A DNA stretch of 64,000 bases, taken from assembly GCA_018660835.1 (NCBI GenBank), contig JABJJN010000005.1, forward strand, positions 1 through 64,000, read 5' to 3'. This DNA is from Gemmatimonadota bacterium (lineage in GTDB: Bacteria > Latescibacterota > UBA2968 > UBA8231). A program made the position numbers and the translations under genes. The notes below the pieces were generated by a model. It saw only the letters and a list, made by a program, of their open reading frames with translations, was not told the DNA's origin and searched no databases. Position 1 is the stretch's first letter; each line of letters starts with the position of its first letter. Positions 33,273-42,469 of the stretch are shown one piece after another.

Positions 33273-36200
33273 TCAGCGATCTGCAGGCGTGGGCGTGGTC
33301 GGGGAAGGGAGGGCGTCTATGATCTTCTCGATAGCAGGTAGGTCGTATTGTCGCGTCAAATCATTCAGATGCGCCGCCAAAAGACGACCTTGTTCACCAA
33401 GACCTTCGAGCCCTTCTACTTGACGACGAAGTTCCGTGATGCTGTGATTTGCAATGGCGCTACGCAGACCCTCGGTGATCTGTGTTGGCAATTGCAGGTG
33501 TGCCCAGGAAACGTCGATCTCTTCCTGCGTGGCAGCGATATCGGAAAAATCGAAGAGAGCTCCAGTGTGCTGGTTCAGTGCCGCATAGACGCGTCCGGCT
33601 TTCAAGGGTTTGTCGACGAAGCCATCAAATCCCTCGCGAAGATACTCCTCCTGCTGATGTTCCAAAACGGATGCTGTCACAGCAACAATTTTCATCGATA
33701 CGGGGCCGTGTTGCCGTAAAAGACGGCGACGGGTTTCAGCGCCATCCATCTCGGGCATGCGCATATCCATGAAGACGATGTCTGGTTTCTCAGCCTCTGC
33801 GTGGTATAGCGCCTCCTGTCCCGAGGCAGCAAGACGCACGTCAACACCGATTCTCGACAGGATCTGTCCTAAAACGTCTCGATTCGTCTCAATATCGTCG
33901 ACGACGAGAGCCCTTATGTGTTGACCAGGTGAAAGACGCAGTGCGCGTTCCCAGTCAAGATCATCCGCATCAGTAGGTCCTTGGGCAAGAGGTAAACTGG
34001 CCTCAAAATGAAAGCGCGCCCCGGCACCCTCATCCGAATCGAGAGAGAGTGTGCCACCCAACATCATCACGTAGCGCCGAGAGATGGCCAAACCAAGGCC
34101 GGTGCCCCCCTCCATCACTCCCGCACTTTCCTGATGGAATGCCTCGAATATCGCTTCATGTTGATCGGGACGAATTCCCCGTCCTGTGTCCGATACCTCG
34201 AATCGAAAGGAGTCAGGCTCTAACCCATGCTGGACCCGTAGCAAGACCTGTCCTTGTGTGGTGAACTTCACCGCATTGGCCAGCAGATTGATCAGCACCT
34301 GCCGCAGTTTTCGCTCGTCACCCCTGACGCGATTCGCGGGAAGTCCTTCGGACTCGAGCATCCAGCGCAGCCCCTTCTGCTGGCAGCGAACCTCGAACAT
34401 ACCGGACATCGTCTCGATGAGTGCAGTCAGGTCAAAGGTCACCACGTTCATCTCTTCGTGACCTGCCTCAATCTTTGAGATATCGAGGACATCATTGATC
34501 AGACCCAGAAGATGATTGCCACTCTGCTCGATGGTTACCAATGCAGAGCGTTGGTCGGGGGCGAGGCCTTCATCACCTTGCAGAATCTGCGCGTAACCGA
34601 GAATTGCATTCATCGGAGTACGGATCTCGTGGCTCATGTTCGCGAGAAACACGCTCTTGGCTCGACTCGCCTGTTCAGCAGCAAGTCGAGCTTCCTTTTC
34701 TGCTGCGGACTGGGCCTCCAGAGCATGGAGGTCCGCAATCCGTCGAAATCCGTCCGAGAGCAGGCTCGCTAGCAGCTCAACATTCTCTCGGTCCTGAATG
34801 GAGAAAGCATCCATCTGCTGACTGTTGACGGCCAGTGTTCCGTGCGAGAAAGGAATGTCGAGAATGCATCGTGGCAGCTGCGATACGCCAGCTTCCTCAA
34901 GTACGATGAGTTCTCCATGGGGGTCATCGTGATGGAGGTCTGCTCGGTACACGGTAGCCTGGCGACGCCAGAAATCAATGATGGCCCGAGCTGCCGGTGT
35001 GCCGTCCTCGACTTTCGGCTCAACGGCCTCACCCCATCTGGTCTCGTACGTGCGAACCCGCGGAGGTAACTGCGATTCGACGACATTGACACCGCACACG
35101 TCCAATTCTACGCCCAGATCCTCGAGGCAGTCGTTGATTACGGCAACGAGTCCTGCAGGAGCATGAGCGTCTTCGAGTCCCCAGATCACCTCACGTACTC
35201 GCTCCAACGACGTGAGACGCTTCTCTGCTTCACCCACCTCGAGGCGTCGTTGTTCGATCGATCGCAAGTCGCCCAGTCTGTGGAAACCTTCCTCCAAAAC
35301 GCGCGCCAGTTGCTCCAACGTCGTCAGATCCGAGGCGGAGAACGCATTGGGCAGGGAGGAGCTTACGGCAAGTGTGCCTGCCGAGAACGGGATGTCCACG
35401 ACACAGCGAAGGCCGCTGTGAAGCATCTGCCCTTCGCCATATAGATCTTCCCGTTCAAGATCACGTCGATAGACGGTCGTGCCCCCCCTCCAAAAGCGAA
35501 GGATATTGGGCCCGGACATCGATGTTCTGCGGTGCCAGGCACCCGTCGCAGCCATGGTGTACACGTCGACAGATTCCGGTGTGTCACTGGTAAGCACATT
35601 CACCCCAAAGAAATCGAAGGGGATGTCCAATTCCTGCATCCCCGTGGCCACACTTCTGAGGACCTCTTCGATATCATCGGCGCTCTGCATTTTCCAGACC
35701 GCTTCACGGACTCGGACTCTTGCCAATTGTCGCCGTCGTAGCGCGGCTGCTTCCACCCGCTGTACGATACCGCGACGTATCACAAACGCAGCACCGCCCC
35801 CGAGGGTCAGGAGGAGAAAAAGAAATGGGACGAAGCGGGAAGAATCTGAATACCACGCAGGCATTGCCTCAACCTGCACACGTACGATCGAAGATCTGTT
35901 GAAGTCGCGATCGATCGCTTCCACCTCGAAGGTGAATGAGCCAGACCACAGATCACGATACTCGATGCGCGTCTCCCGCGTCTGTCGCCAGCCGGGGTCA
36001 TGACCCGTGAGTCGATAGCGATATACGATGGCGCGTGAACGGTGAGCGAGTCGATCTGTGCTCAGTTCGAAGGCGAGGAAACGCTGTTCTGGAGGTAGAG
36101 ACAGGTGATCAACGGGCCCGTAGCCTCGATCCGCAATCACATCGCTCAGGTGTAGTGTGAGAGGAGATGTCCTGGGCCGATACCGTGCAACACCTGCCTT

Positions 36201-38954
36201 GGTTGCGATCCAGACTGTTCCCTGGCGATCGACCAGGAGATCTCGCGCCTCGTGGTGGGGGAGGCCATCACGTCGATGCAAAGACTGGAAGATCTGTCCG
36301 TCGAAGCGACTCACGCCTGTCGATGTCGCGAGCCACAGTTCGTTCTCAGATCCTGCCTCGAGTGCCAGAATCTCAGCGCTTGCCAGACCGTCCGTCGCCG
36401 TAAAGTGACGAAATTCGGACTCGTCGAGGCGACTCAGACTCCCACTACCTCCAAACCACTTGCGCCCAGCACCGTCCAATACCGAGGGAAACCAGTATTC
36501 CACGGGTAGGCCGTCGGCGACAGTGAATGTTGTGAATCTGTCGTCGCGAAATCTGGTGATTCCTTGGCCCGTTACCCAGATATCATCTTCGTCGATCAAC
36601 AGTCCACTCAAACGATTCTGTGGCAGACCGTGCTCGGTAGTGAATGTCGTCGTCTCGTCGTCGTGAATTCTTGTCAGACCTGCTGCTGTGGCGAGCCAGA
36701 TATCTCCTGCAGCGTCTTGAGCAATGCCGGCGACGAAATCATGGCCCAGTCCGTCGGCGACGGTCCACGTTTTCGCCCCTTCACGGTCTATACGGACAAG
36801 CCCCAGCCCTGAGCCTGTGAGCGCATAGTCTCCCGTGGCCAACCACAGCGAGCCGTCCCGGGCCTCAAGCATATGTCGAATTTCGTTCGTCGGCAGACCA
36901 TCCTGCGTTGTGAGGATGGTCTCGAATCGGCTGCCGTCAAATCGCCCGACCCCCGCCGCAGTGGCGACCCACACGCGGCCGTCAGCATCTTCGAGCAGGT
37001 GCCGTGTATCATTGCTGGGAAGTCCATCAGCCGTCGTGAAGACGGACATGCGCGTGCCGTCGTATCGCGTGACACCGCCGTCACGTGTGCCAAACCAGAG
37101 GGCTCCCTCGAGATCAACGAATGAACACAGCACGCGGTCTGCACCCAGGCCATTGCGGGCATCGAAGTGCCGGATCTCATCACCATCAAAGCGCGCGACA
37201 CCGCTCCCCTCATCACTGACGCCCCCCGTGGCAAACCACAGATTTTGGTCAGCGTCTTCCATGATGGAAGAGATCTGCTGCCGGCGCAGATCTACGTCCC
37301 CCTCAATGACAGGTTTGCCATTGACGATTCTTGCGATCCCTGCACTGGTCCCAATCCACAGTCCCGTCTCACCGTCCCCATACAGATCCAGAATGCTGGC
37401 GTGCGGCAAGCCGTCGGCAACACCCAGGTTGGTGAAGTGCTGGCCGTCAAAGCGACTGAGACCACCGCCGCGCAGTCCCGTGAGTCGTCCCGTGCCGATC
37501 CACAGATTGCCCTCCTTATCTTCAAACAGATCACTGACATCATTGTCGACGAGGCCATCTTCTGTCGTATAACTGGTGAAATGATGGCCATCGTATTTGC
37601 TCAAGCCGGCCCCCGTGCCAAACCACAGGTCGCCGCGACGATCTTGGAGGATGGTGCGGACGCGATTGCTGACGAGACCGTCGCGAGTTGAAAACGTGGT
37701 GAAGGAGTCGCCATCAAAGCGACTGACTCCATGGTGCTCCATGCCGATCCACAACGCTCCGTCGTGGTCCTGAACGATCGCTAACGTGGCACCGTCTGGC
37801 AGGCCGTGCCGCTCGTCGTAGGCGAAGAATTCTTCGCCGTCAAACCGGACGATCCCACGATCGGTGCCTAGCCATATATCGCCGTCGTGGTCCTGCGTGA
37901 TGCAGTGCACGACGTCGGACCCAAGACCATCTACAAGTCCGTATGTTTGCCAGAAACCCTGTCGCACGCCTTGCCCCGCTTGGACCGGATCTGGCGCGAT
38001 GGCTGACATCGTGGTACCACTGGGAGGGGAGACGGTCAGCGCGAGAGGCCCCCGAAGCTGTGTCAATTGCACGCGAGTCTGGTCGTCGACGTGGCCAAGG
38101 GGGGTCAGATCATAGCTGCCAGCAGGCAACCTCAGGTCAAAACGGCCTTGACGATCGGTCAGCAGATCGATGTTGACGGCAGGTTCCTGTCGGACATTGA
38201 TCAATGCGTCCGCAACGGGTGTATTCAGATCCTGCCAACGCAGATCTCCTGATAGCTCAACCAGCTCCTCTTCCGGATCGAGAAAAAGCAGGTCTCCAAG
38301 ACGCTCAGGAAAGGCTGCTTTGATCGTTCCCTGACCCCAGGACACCCAGCTGGAGCTGCCGTCTTTGTCGACGTCGTTGACGGCAATGTCAAAGCCGATG
38401 GTCGTATGCGGCAGGAGATCCAGACCATTGTCACCCAGGTCGATGGCGAATTCGTAGTCTCGTCCGACGGCTGTCGTGCGAGCCTGAACCTCAAGGTGGC
38501 GGATCGATTCTCCCGTTTTCAGGGCACCGAACATGTTGCTGTGATGACCCCACAGCACATACTGACTAACCGGTTCTCCGGCCCGCTGATGATCGATGTG
38601 AAGGTAGATGTCACACCCATCTTGATTCTGCCACCCTTGATCCTGCTCAAGGAGTATGATGGATTCGTCTTCGACGTGGACGGCGACAAATAACCGGTTA
38701 GTCGCCGGGTCGTAGGAGACACGCGCCTCTACCTCAAGATCTGTTTCACCGGCGGCCTCGGACAGAGGGTCGCCGAGTCCAAGGTAGGTGACGTGCAGAA
38801 TCGGCATGTCCCGTGGCCACTCTCCCAGATCGCCATCGATGCGTACATCCGGCAGGACTCGAGCCACGGCGACGGCGCCGTTGTCGGCACCCGATGGCTG
38901 GAGACAGAAAATGTTGAAAATCGCAACGAGGAGGGCGGTGGCAGGCAAGCGCAT
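33273..38954 (-). CDS. giant CBM9-like/two-component-propeller hybrid histidine kinase
   Basis: 1893 residues. A signal peptide (1-23) is followed by a CBM9-like domain (about 30-235; DVRIDGDLGEWP, LFVAVHVEDE, DGCDIYLHID), a carboxypeptidase-regulatory-like domain (about 240-315) and about 14 propeller repeats of the type D-I-W-L-G-T-x-x-G-I-x-R-F-D-G (about 335-925), enough for two seven-bladed propellers. A Y_Y_Y-like domain (about 950-1035) and one membrane helix (about 1041-1060) follow. Inside are two GAF-like domains, HisKA (MSHEIRTPMN near 1448), HATPase (near 1558) and a receiver (Asp near 1728). It resembles Bacteroides-type hybrid two-component sensors of polysaccharide breakdown, but has no DNA-binding output. 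Confidence 0.9.
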   Translation of the reverse strand: MRLPATALLVAIFNIFCLQPSGADNGAVAVARVLPDVRIDGDLGEWPRDMPILHVTYLGLGDPLSEAAGETDLEVEARVSYDPATNRLFVAVHVEDESIILLEQDQGWQNQDGCDIYLHIDHQRAGEPVSQYVLWGHHSNMFGALKTGESIRHLEVQARTTAVGRDYEFAIDLGDNGLDLLPHTTIGFDIAVNDVDKDGSSSWVSWGQGTIKAAFPERLGDLLFLDPEEELVELSGDLRWQDLNTPVADALINVRQEPAVNIDLLTDRQGRFDLRLPAGSYDLTPLGHVDDQTRVQLTQLRGPLALTVSPPSGTTMSAIAPDPVQAGQGVRQGFWQTYGLVDGLGSDVVHCITQDHDGDIWLGTDRGIVRFDGEEFFAYDERHGLPDGATLAIVQDHDGALWIGMEHHGVSRFDGDSFTTFSTRDGLVSNRVRTILQDRRGDLWFGTGAGLSKYDGHHFTSYTTEDGLVDNDVSDLFEDKEGNLWIGTGRLTGLRGGGLSRFDGQHFTNLGVADGLPHASILDLYGDGETGLWIGTSAGIARIVNGKPVIEGDVDLRRQQISSIMEDADQNLWFATGGVSDEGSGVARFDGDEIRHFDARNGLGADRVLCSFVDLEGALWFGTRDGGVTRYDGTRMSVFTTADGLPSNDTRHLLEDADGRVWVATAAGVGRFDGSRFETILTTQDGLPTNEIRHMLEARDGSLWLATGDYALTGSGLGLVRIDREGAKTWTVADGLGHDFVAGIAQDAAGDIWLATAAGLTRIHDDETTTFTTEHGLPQNRLSGLLIDEDDIWVTGQGITRFRDDRFTTFTVADGLPVEYWFPSVLDGAGRKWFGGSGSLSRLDESEFRHFTATDGLASAEILALEAGSENELWLATSTGVSRFDGQIFQSLHRRDGLPHHEARDLLVDRQGTVWIATKAGVARYRPRTSPLTLHLSDVIADRGYGPVDHLSLPPEQRFLAFELSTDRLAHRSRAIVYRYRLTGHDPGWRQTRETRIEYRDLWSGSFTFEVEAIDRDFNRSSIVRVQVEAMPAWYSDSSRFVPFLFLLLTLGGGAAFVIRRGIVQRVEAAALRRRQLARVRVREAVWKMQSADDIEEVLRSVATGMQELDIPFDFFGVNVLTSDTPESVDVYTMAATGAWHRRTSMSGPNILRFWRGGTTVYRRDLEREDLYGEGQMLHSGLRCVVDIPFSAGTLAVSSSLPNAFSASDLTTLEQLARVLEEGFHRLGDLRSIEQRRLEVGEAEKRLTSLERVREVIWGLEDAHAPAGLVAVINDCLEDLGVELDVCGVNVVESQLPPRVRTYETRWGEAVEPKVEDGTPAARAIIDFWRRQATVYRADLHHDDPHGELIVLEEAGVSQLPRCILDIPFSHGTLAVNSQQMDAFSIQDRENVELLASLLSDGFRRIADLHALEAQSAAEKEARLAAEQASRAKSVFLANMSHEIRTPMNAILGYAQILQGDEGLAPDQRSALVTIEQSGNHLLGLINDVLDISKIEAGHEEMNVVTFDLTALIETMSGMFEVRCQQKGLRWMLESEGLPANRVRGDERKLRQVLINLLANAVKFTTQGQVLLRVQHGLEPDSFRFEVSDTGRGIRPDQHEAIFEAFHQESAGVMEGGTGLGLAISRRYVMMLGGTLSLDSDEGAGARFHFEASLPLAQGPTDADDLDWERALRLSPGQHIRALVVDDIETNRDVLGQILSRIGVDVRLAASGQEALYHAEAEKPDIVFMDMRMPEMDGAETRRRLLRQHGPVSMKIVAVTASVLEHQQEEYLREGFDGFVDKPLKAGRVYAALNQHTGALFDFSDIAATQEEIDVSWAHLQLPTQITEGLRSAIANHSITELRRQVEGLEGLGEQGRLLAAHLNDLTRQYDLPAIEKIIDALPSPTTPTPADR

Positions 38955-39002
38955 AGCCCATTAGTAAAGCGGGGACAGCGGGTCGGCGCCACCGCCTGCG
39001 CC

Positions 39003-40424
39003 TCAGCCTAGGTGCAATTCGTCCGCCTTGCCAAAACGCCAGGCATTCACGGGACCGGGACAGAGCTGCTGGCCGTCACTGAGCCCGTCATCACGGCCCT
39101 GAAGTTGGCTGATCATGCGCCGGCGCCAGCGCTCTAGCTCTTGTGGGGCTTCGGCGACGAGATTTCGACACTCATGGGGGTCAGCGTCGAGATGGAACAG
39201 CTGCTGCTGTCCATTGATTGGATTCCAGATGTATTTCCAGTGACCGTCGGTCAAATACTGATTCGCATTCTCCGGGTCGTAACAGGGCGAATGTTCGCCA
39301 TGGTAGTAAGGGCGCCAATCGTCAACATCCCCTCGCACCAAGGGCATAACGCTGCGACCCTCAACAGTTTCAGGAATGGGCACGCCCGCAATATCCAGGA
39401 AGGTCGGCATGATATCCTCCCAGCCCACGGTGAGGGGTGCATCCACCTCAACATTCCGAATGGCATCGCTCATCGATGTGGGAGGGCGCACGATGAATGG
39501 CACACGGGCAGATGCTTCATAGGCATATGTCTTACGCCAAAGATGGTGGTCACCCAGCATCTCGCCATGATCAGAAGTGAACAATGTCATCGTGTCGCCG
39601 AGCAGTCCTGAGCGATTCAGGTGTTCGATCAGGCGACCAATCTGCGCATCGAGAAAGGCGAGATAGGCGAAGTAGGCAGCGCGCGCTCGATGCATCACGT
39701 GATCGGGCACCACACCACGCCACTGATTCACATCCATCGGCATGCTGGCCTCGTCAGCATGAACCTGGGCCCAATCGCCAACAGCCGGTTCAGGCATCGA
39801 TCGGTCGATGAACTGGTCGTAGAAGACCTGTGGTGGACACCAGGGGGGATGCGGCCCGTTGAAGGAGAGACACAGGAAGAATGGGCGCGTGGGATCCCGG
39901 TGGTTGAGAAAGTCGAGGGCCTGTGTGGTAAACCAGGTTTCCTCGATCTGGTGTTCGGGGAGATGATTGGGACGTGCGAGCCACGAGTTGGCCGGCACCC
40001 CATGGGCGAATTTCTCCACTCCATCGAGCCCCTGCTGACGTGCGAGCCACTCACCATAGTCCTGGCTGGTCGTGAGTTGCTCGAAACCGAGATGCAATCG
40101 CGGGGGATCAAAATGCGTCTTGCCCACATTGACAGTCTGGTAGCCGCTGTCACGCAGCGTACCTGCCAGGGTGTGTTCGTAGTCCCACGGTTTGCCATCC
40201 TGGTAGCCGATCATGCCTTGGCTGTAAGGAGTCATCCCCGTCATCAGTGAGCGGCGGGCGGCAATACAGGATGGGCAGGGCGTATAGGCTCGTGTAAATG
40301 TGGTGCCGCCCCTGGATAGCGAGTCCAGGTGCGGGGTGTCAGCGACGGGGTGGCCCAGTCTGCTCAGACTGTCGCCGCGCCAATGATCGGTAAGGATCAG
40401 TAGCAGATTGGGGCTTTCGTTCAC
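39003..40424 (-). CDS. sulfatase family hydrolase
   Basis: 473 residues with the sulfatase fold: LLLILTDHWRGD near the start (metal Asp), then TPCPSCIAARRSLMTGM near 50. The formylglycine site reads C-I-A-A-R, fitting the minimal C-x-(P/A)-x-R rule but not the common C-x-P-S-R. GKTHFDP, FTSDHGEMLGDH near 285 and the C-terminal RPYYHGEH support the call. No signal peptide is seen. No formylglycine-generating enzyme is in the window. It lies downstream of recQ and upstream of the large sensor on the same strand, but with separate gaps, so co-regulation is uncertain. Confidence 0.88.
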   Translation of the reverse strand: MNESPNLLLILTDHWRGDSLSRLGHPVADTPHLDSLSRGGTTFTRAYTPCPSCIAARRSLMTGMTPYSQGMIGYQDGKPWDYEHTLAGTLRDSGYQTVNVGKTHFDPPRLHLGFEQLTTSQDYGEWLARQQGLDGVEKFAHGVPANSWLARPNHLPEHQIEETWFTTQALDFLNHRDPTRPFFLCLSFNGPHPPWCPPQVFYDQFIDRSMPEPAVGDWAQVHADEASMPMDVNQWRGVVPDHVMHRARAAYFAYLAFLDAQIGRLIEHLNRSGLLGDTMTLFTSDHGEMLGDHHLWRKTYAYEASARVPFIVRPPTSMSDAIRNVEVDAPLTVGWEDIMPTFLDIAGVPIPETVEGRSVMPLVRGDVDDWRPYYHGEHSPCYDPENANQYLTDGHWKYIWNPINGQQQLFHLDADPHECRNLVAEAPQELERWRRRMISQLQGRDDGLSDGQQLCPGPVNAWRFGKADELHLG

Positions 40425-40512
40425 GTCTTCTCCTTGCCGGCAGTATTGAAGCGAATCACGGTCTGGGCACGTTACCCATATATAGTTGGTTTTTGGTCAT
40501 GGTCGCCACGTT

Positions 40513-40557
40513 CATGGGCGAGGGCATCGCGTGGGGCATGGGCGAGGGCATCGCGTG
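40513..40557. repeat. two exact 21-bp direct repeats
   Basis: The same 21 bases occur at 40513-40533 and 40537-40557, separated by three bases, in the gap between the sulfatase start and the recQ stop. The second copy ends just before recQ's stop. They could be a local slippage product or paired binding sites before the sulfatase gene. Confidence 0.8.
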
Positions 40558-40561
40558 AGGA

Positions 40562-42469
40562 TCATGCCGGGCCAGAAGTTGCCTCGGTGATGATACGGAG
40601 TATCGCCGTGCCGTATTTCTCCATCTTCGAAGGACCGATCCCGTGACATAAGAGCAACTCCTGTTCACTGGCTGGTCGTAGTGTCGCTATATCACGCAAT
40701 GTCCGGTCACTTGCCACCACGTAGGGAGGCTTGCCGTCGGCCGAGGCCGTTTGTAAGCGCCATGCACGGAGCGCCTCGAACAGATCACGGCCGACGGCAT
40801 CCAGGTCGGCTGCTGCTGCGGCAGGACGGGAACGACGTGATGATGAACCAGAGCGTTGCGGCGTTGGTTCTTGTTTTGAGGGCAGCAGCAATCTCACAGG
40901 GCGCCTGGCATGGATCACATCATAGCCCTCGCCCGTCACAAGGATGACTCGATGTTCACCAAAGGCGAGCCAGCCGGCAGTGACACATCGAGACAGGAGG
41001 CGGACGAGCCAATCCTCATCACGATCAGAGAGGATGCCAAAGGTTGGCGTGTCGGCGAGTCCGGCACGCTGCAAGCGGAGGTCTTCACCGCCTCGTAGAA
41101 GGCGAGCCGCTGCACCCAGGCCGAAGCGTCCGTGGATCCGCGCTGCCCCACAGAGGGCCTTACGTACGATATCCGTGATCTGCTCCGTGTCTGTCTCGTC
41201 GTCCTGATCAAGTCGCTGACAGTTGTCGCATCGACCGCACCCTGACAGGGTCTCATCTTCGTCGCCGAAGTAGCGCAGGATGGAGTCATGTCGACAAGCG
41301 CCGCCCTCAGCATATCGCATCAACTCAAGGAACATATTCCAGCGATGTTCTACCGTCTCCGGGTCGGGAACTCGTCCTTCTATGTCGCGCTCGATGAGAC
41401 GACGGCGCAAGGGCATATCCCCGGGAGAAACCAGCAGCAGACAGGAGGCGGGAGCTGAGTCACGCCCTGCCCGTCCCGCTTCCTGATAATATGCCTCGAC
41501 AGAGCCGGGTGGGCCGAGGTGGCCTATGCATCGCACGTCGGAGCGGTCGATGCCCATGCCAAAGGCATTGGTGGCCACAACGATCTCCTGTTTGCCTGCG
41601 GCAAAGGCGGACTGCACTTGCGCTCGCCGCTCGCCATCCATTCCAGCGTGATAGGCTGCCGCTCCCCAACCATCGTCGGTCAGACGCAGCGCTTCTTCTT
41701 CTGTGGCCTTCCGTGTGGATGCGTAGATGATCGCTGTGCCACGACCGCTTCCGGCTTCCCCCAGACCGTCTCGCAGCAGGCCGTCGATCGCCTGTGTGCG
41801 TTGTGCCTTGGACTGCGTCTCGAGCACGCGGAAGGCTAGATTGGGGCGCGCGAAACCACGCAACAACTGCGGTGTTGATGCGGGCAATCCCAGGCGTTCG
41901 AGAATCTCATCGCGGACCACAGGCGTTGCCGTTGCGGTACAAGCCAGGACATGTGCATTGGGCAACTGCTGCAGGATCTGCCCAATCTGCATGTACTCAG
42001 GGCGGAAATCGTGCCCCCATTCGCTGATACAGTGCGCCTCGTCGATGGCGACGAGCGGACATTCCAGTCGCGAGAGTAGGTCGCGGAATCCATCAAAGAC
42101 CAGTCGTTCGGGGGCGACATAGACCAGTTTGTGCTCGCCGCGAGCGATCTGGCCCAACCGTGATCGGACCTCGGTGGCATCGAGTGTGCCCGCCAGATAT
42201 GTCGCCGACAGGCCGCGATCATTCAGGGCAGCCACCTGATCGTGCATCAAGGCAATCAGCGGGGATACGACGAGGGTTGTGCCCGGAAGGATCGCCGCTG
42301 GAAGTTGATAGGTGAGACTCTTGCCGCCCCCCGTGGGTGCTACAAGCAGCAGGCGACCTGTCTGTAGAAGTGTCTCAATCGCTTCCCGCTGGCCGGGACG
42401 AAACCCCTCGTAGCCAAGACGGCGCAGGCCACCTTCGAGGTCGTCGGCGGCAGATTCACTCAAGATCAC
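40562..42469 (-). CDS. recQ: ATP-dependent DNA helicase RecQ
   Basis: About 635 residues from a GTG at 42469. Helicase motifs are visible: GFRPGQREAIETLL, Walker A APTGGGKSLTYQLPA, DEAH in AIDEAHCISEWGHDFRPEY, TATATP, and motif VI YYQEAGRAGRD. The RecQ zinc-binding domain has CRHDSILRYFGDEDETLSGCGRCDNC. An RQC-like winged helix and a C-terminal HRDC domain (about 555-635) complete it. The GTG overlaps the upstream stop (GTGA) and has GGGAG upstream; the longer frame to 42592 adds Arg-rich non-family residues. It unwinds DNA with 3'-5' polarity in recombination repair. Last gene of the purA operon. Confidence 0.93.
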   Translation of the reverse strand: MILSESAADDLEGGLRRLGYEGFRPGQREAIETLLQTGRLLLVAPTGGGKSLTYQLPAAILPGTTLVVSPLIALMHDQVAALNDRGLSATYLAGTLDATEVRSRLGQIARGEHKLVYVAPERLVFDGFRDLLSRLECPLVAIDEAHCISEWGHDFRPEYMQIGQILQQLPNAHVLACTATATPVVRDEILERLGLPASTPQLLRGFARPNLAFRVLETQSKAQRTQAIDGLLRDGLGEAGSGRGTAIIYASTRKATEEEALRLTDDGWGAAAYHAGMDGERRAQVQSAFAAGKQEIVVATNAFGMGIDRSDVRCIGHLGPPGSVEAYYQEAGRAGRDSAPASCLLLVSPGDMPLRRRLIERDIEGRVPDPETVEHRWNMFLELMRYAEGGACRHDSILRYFGDEDETLSGCGRCDNCQRLDQDDETDTEQITDIVRKALCGAARIHGRFGLGAAARLLRGGEDLRLQRAGLADTPTFGILSDRDEDWLVRLLSRCVTAGWLAFGEHRVILVTGEGYDVIHARRPVRLLLPSKQEPTPQRSGSSSRRSRPAAAAADLDAVGRDLFEALRAWRLQTASADGKPPYVVASDRTLRDIATLRPASEQELLLCHGIGPSKMEKYGTAILRIITEATSGPA

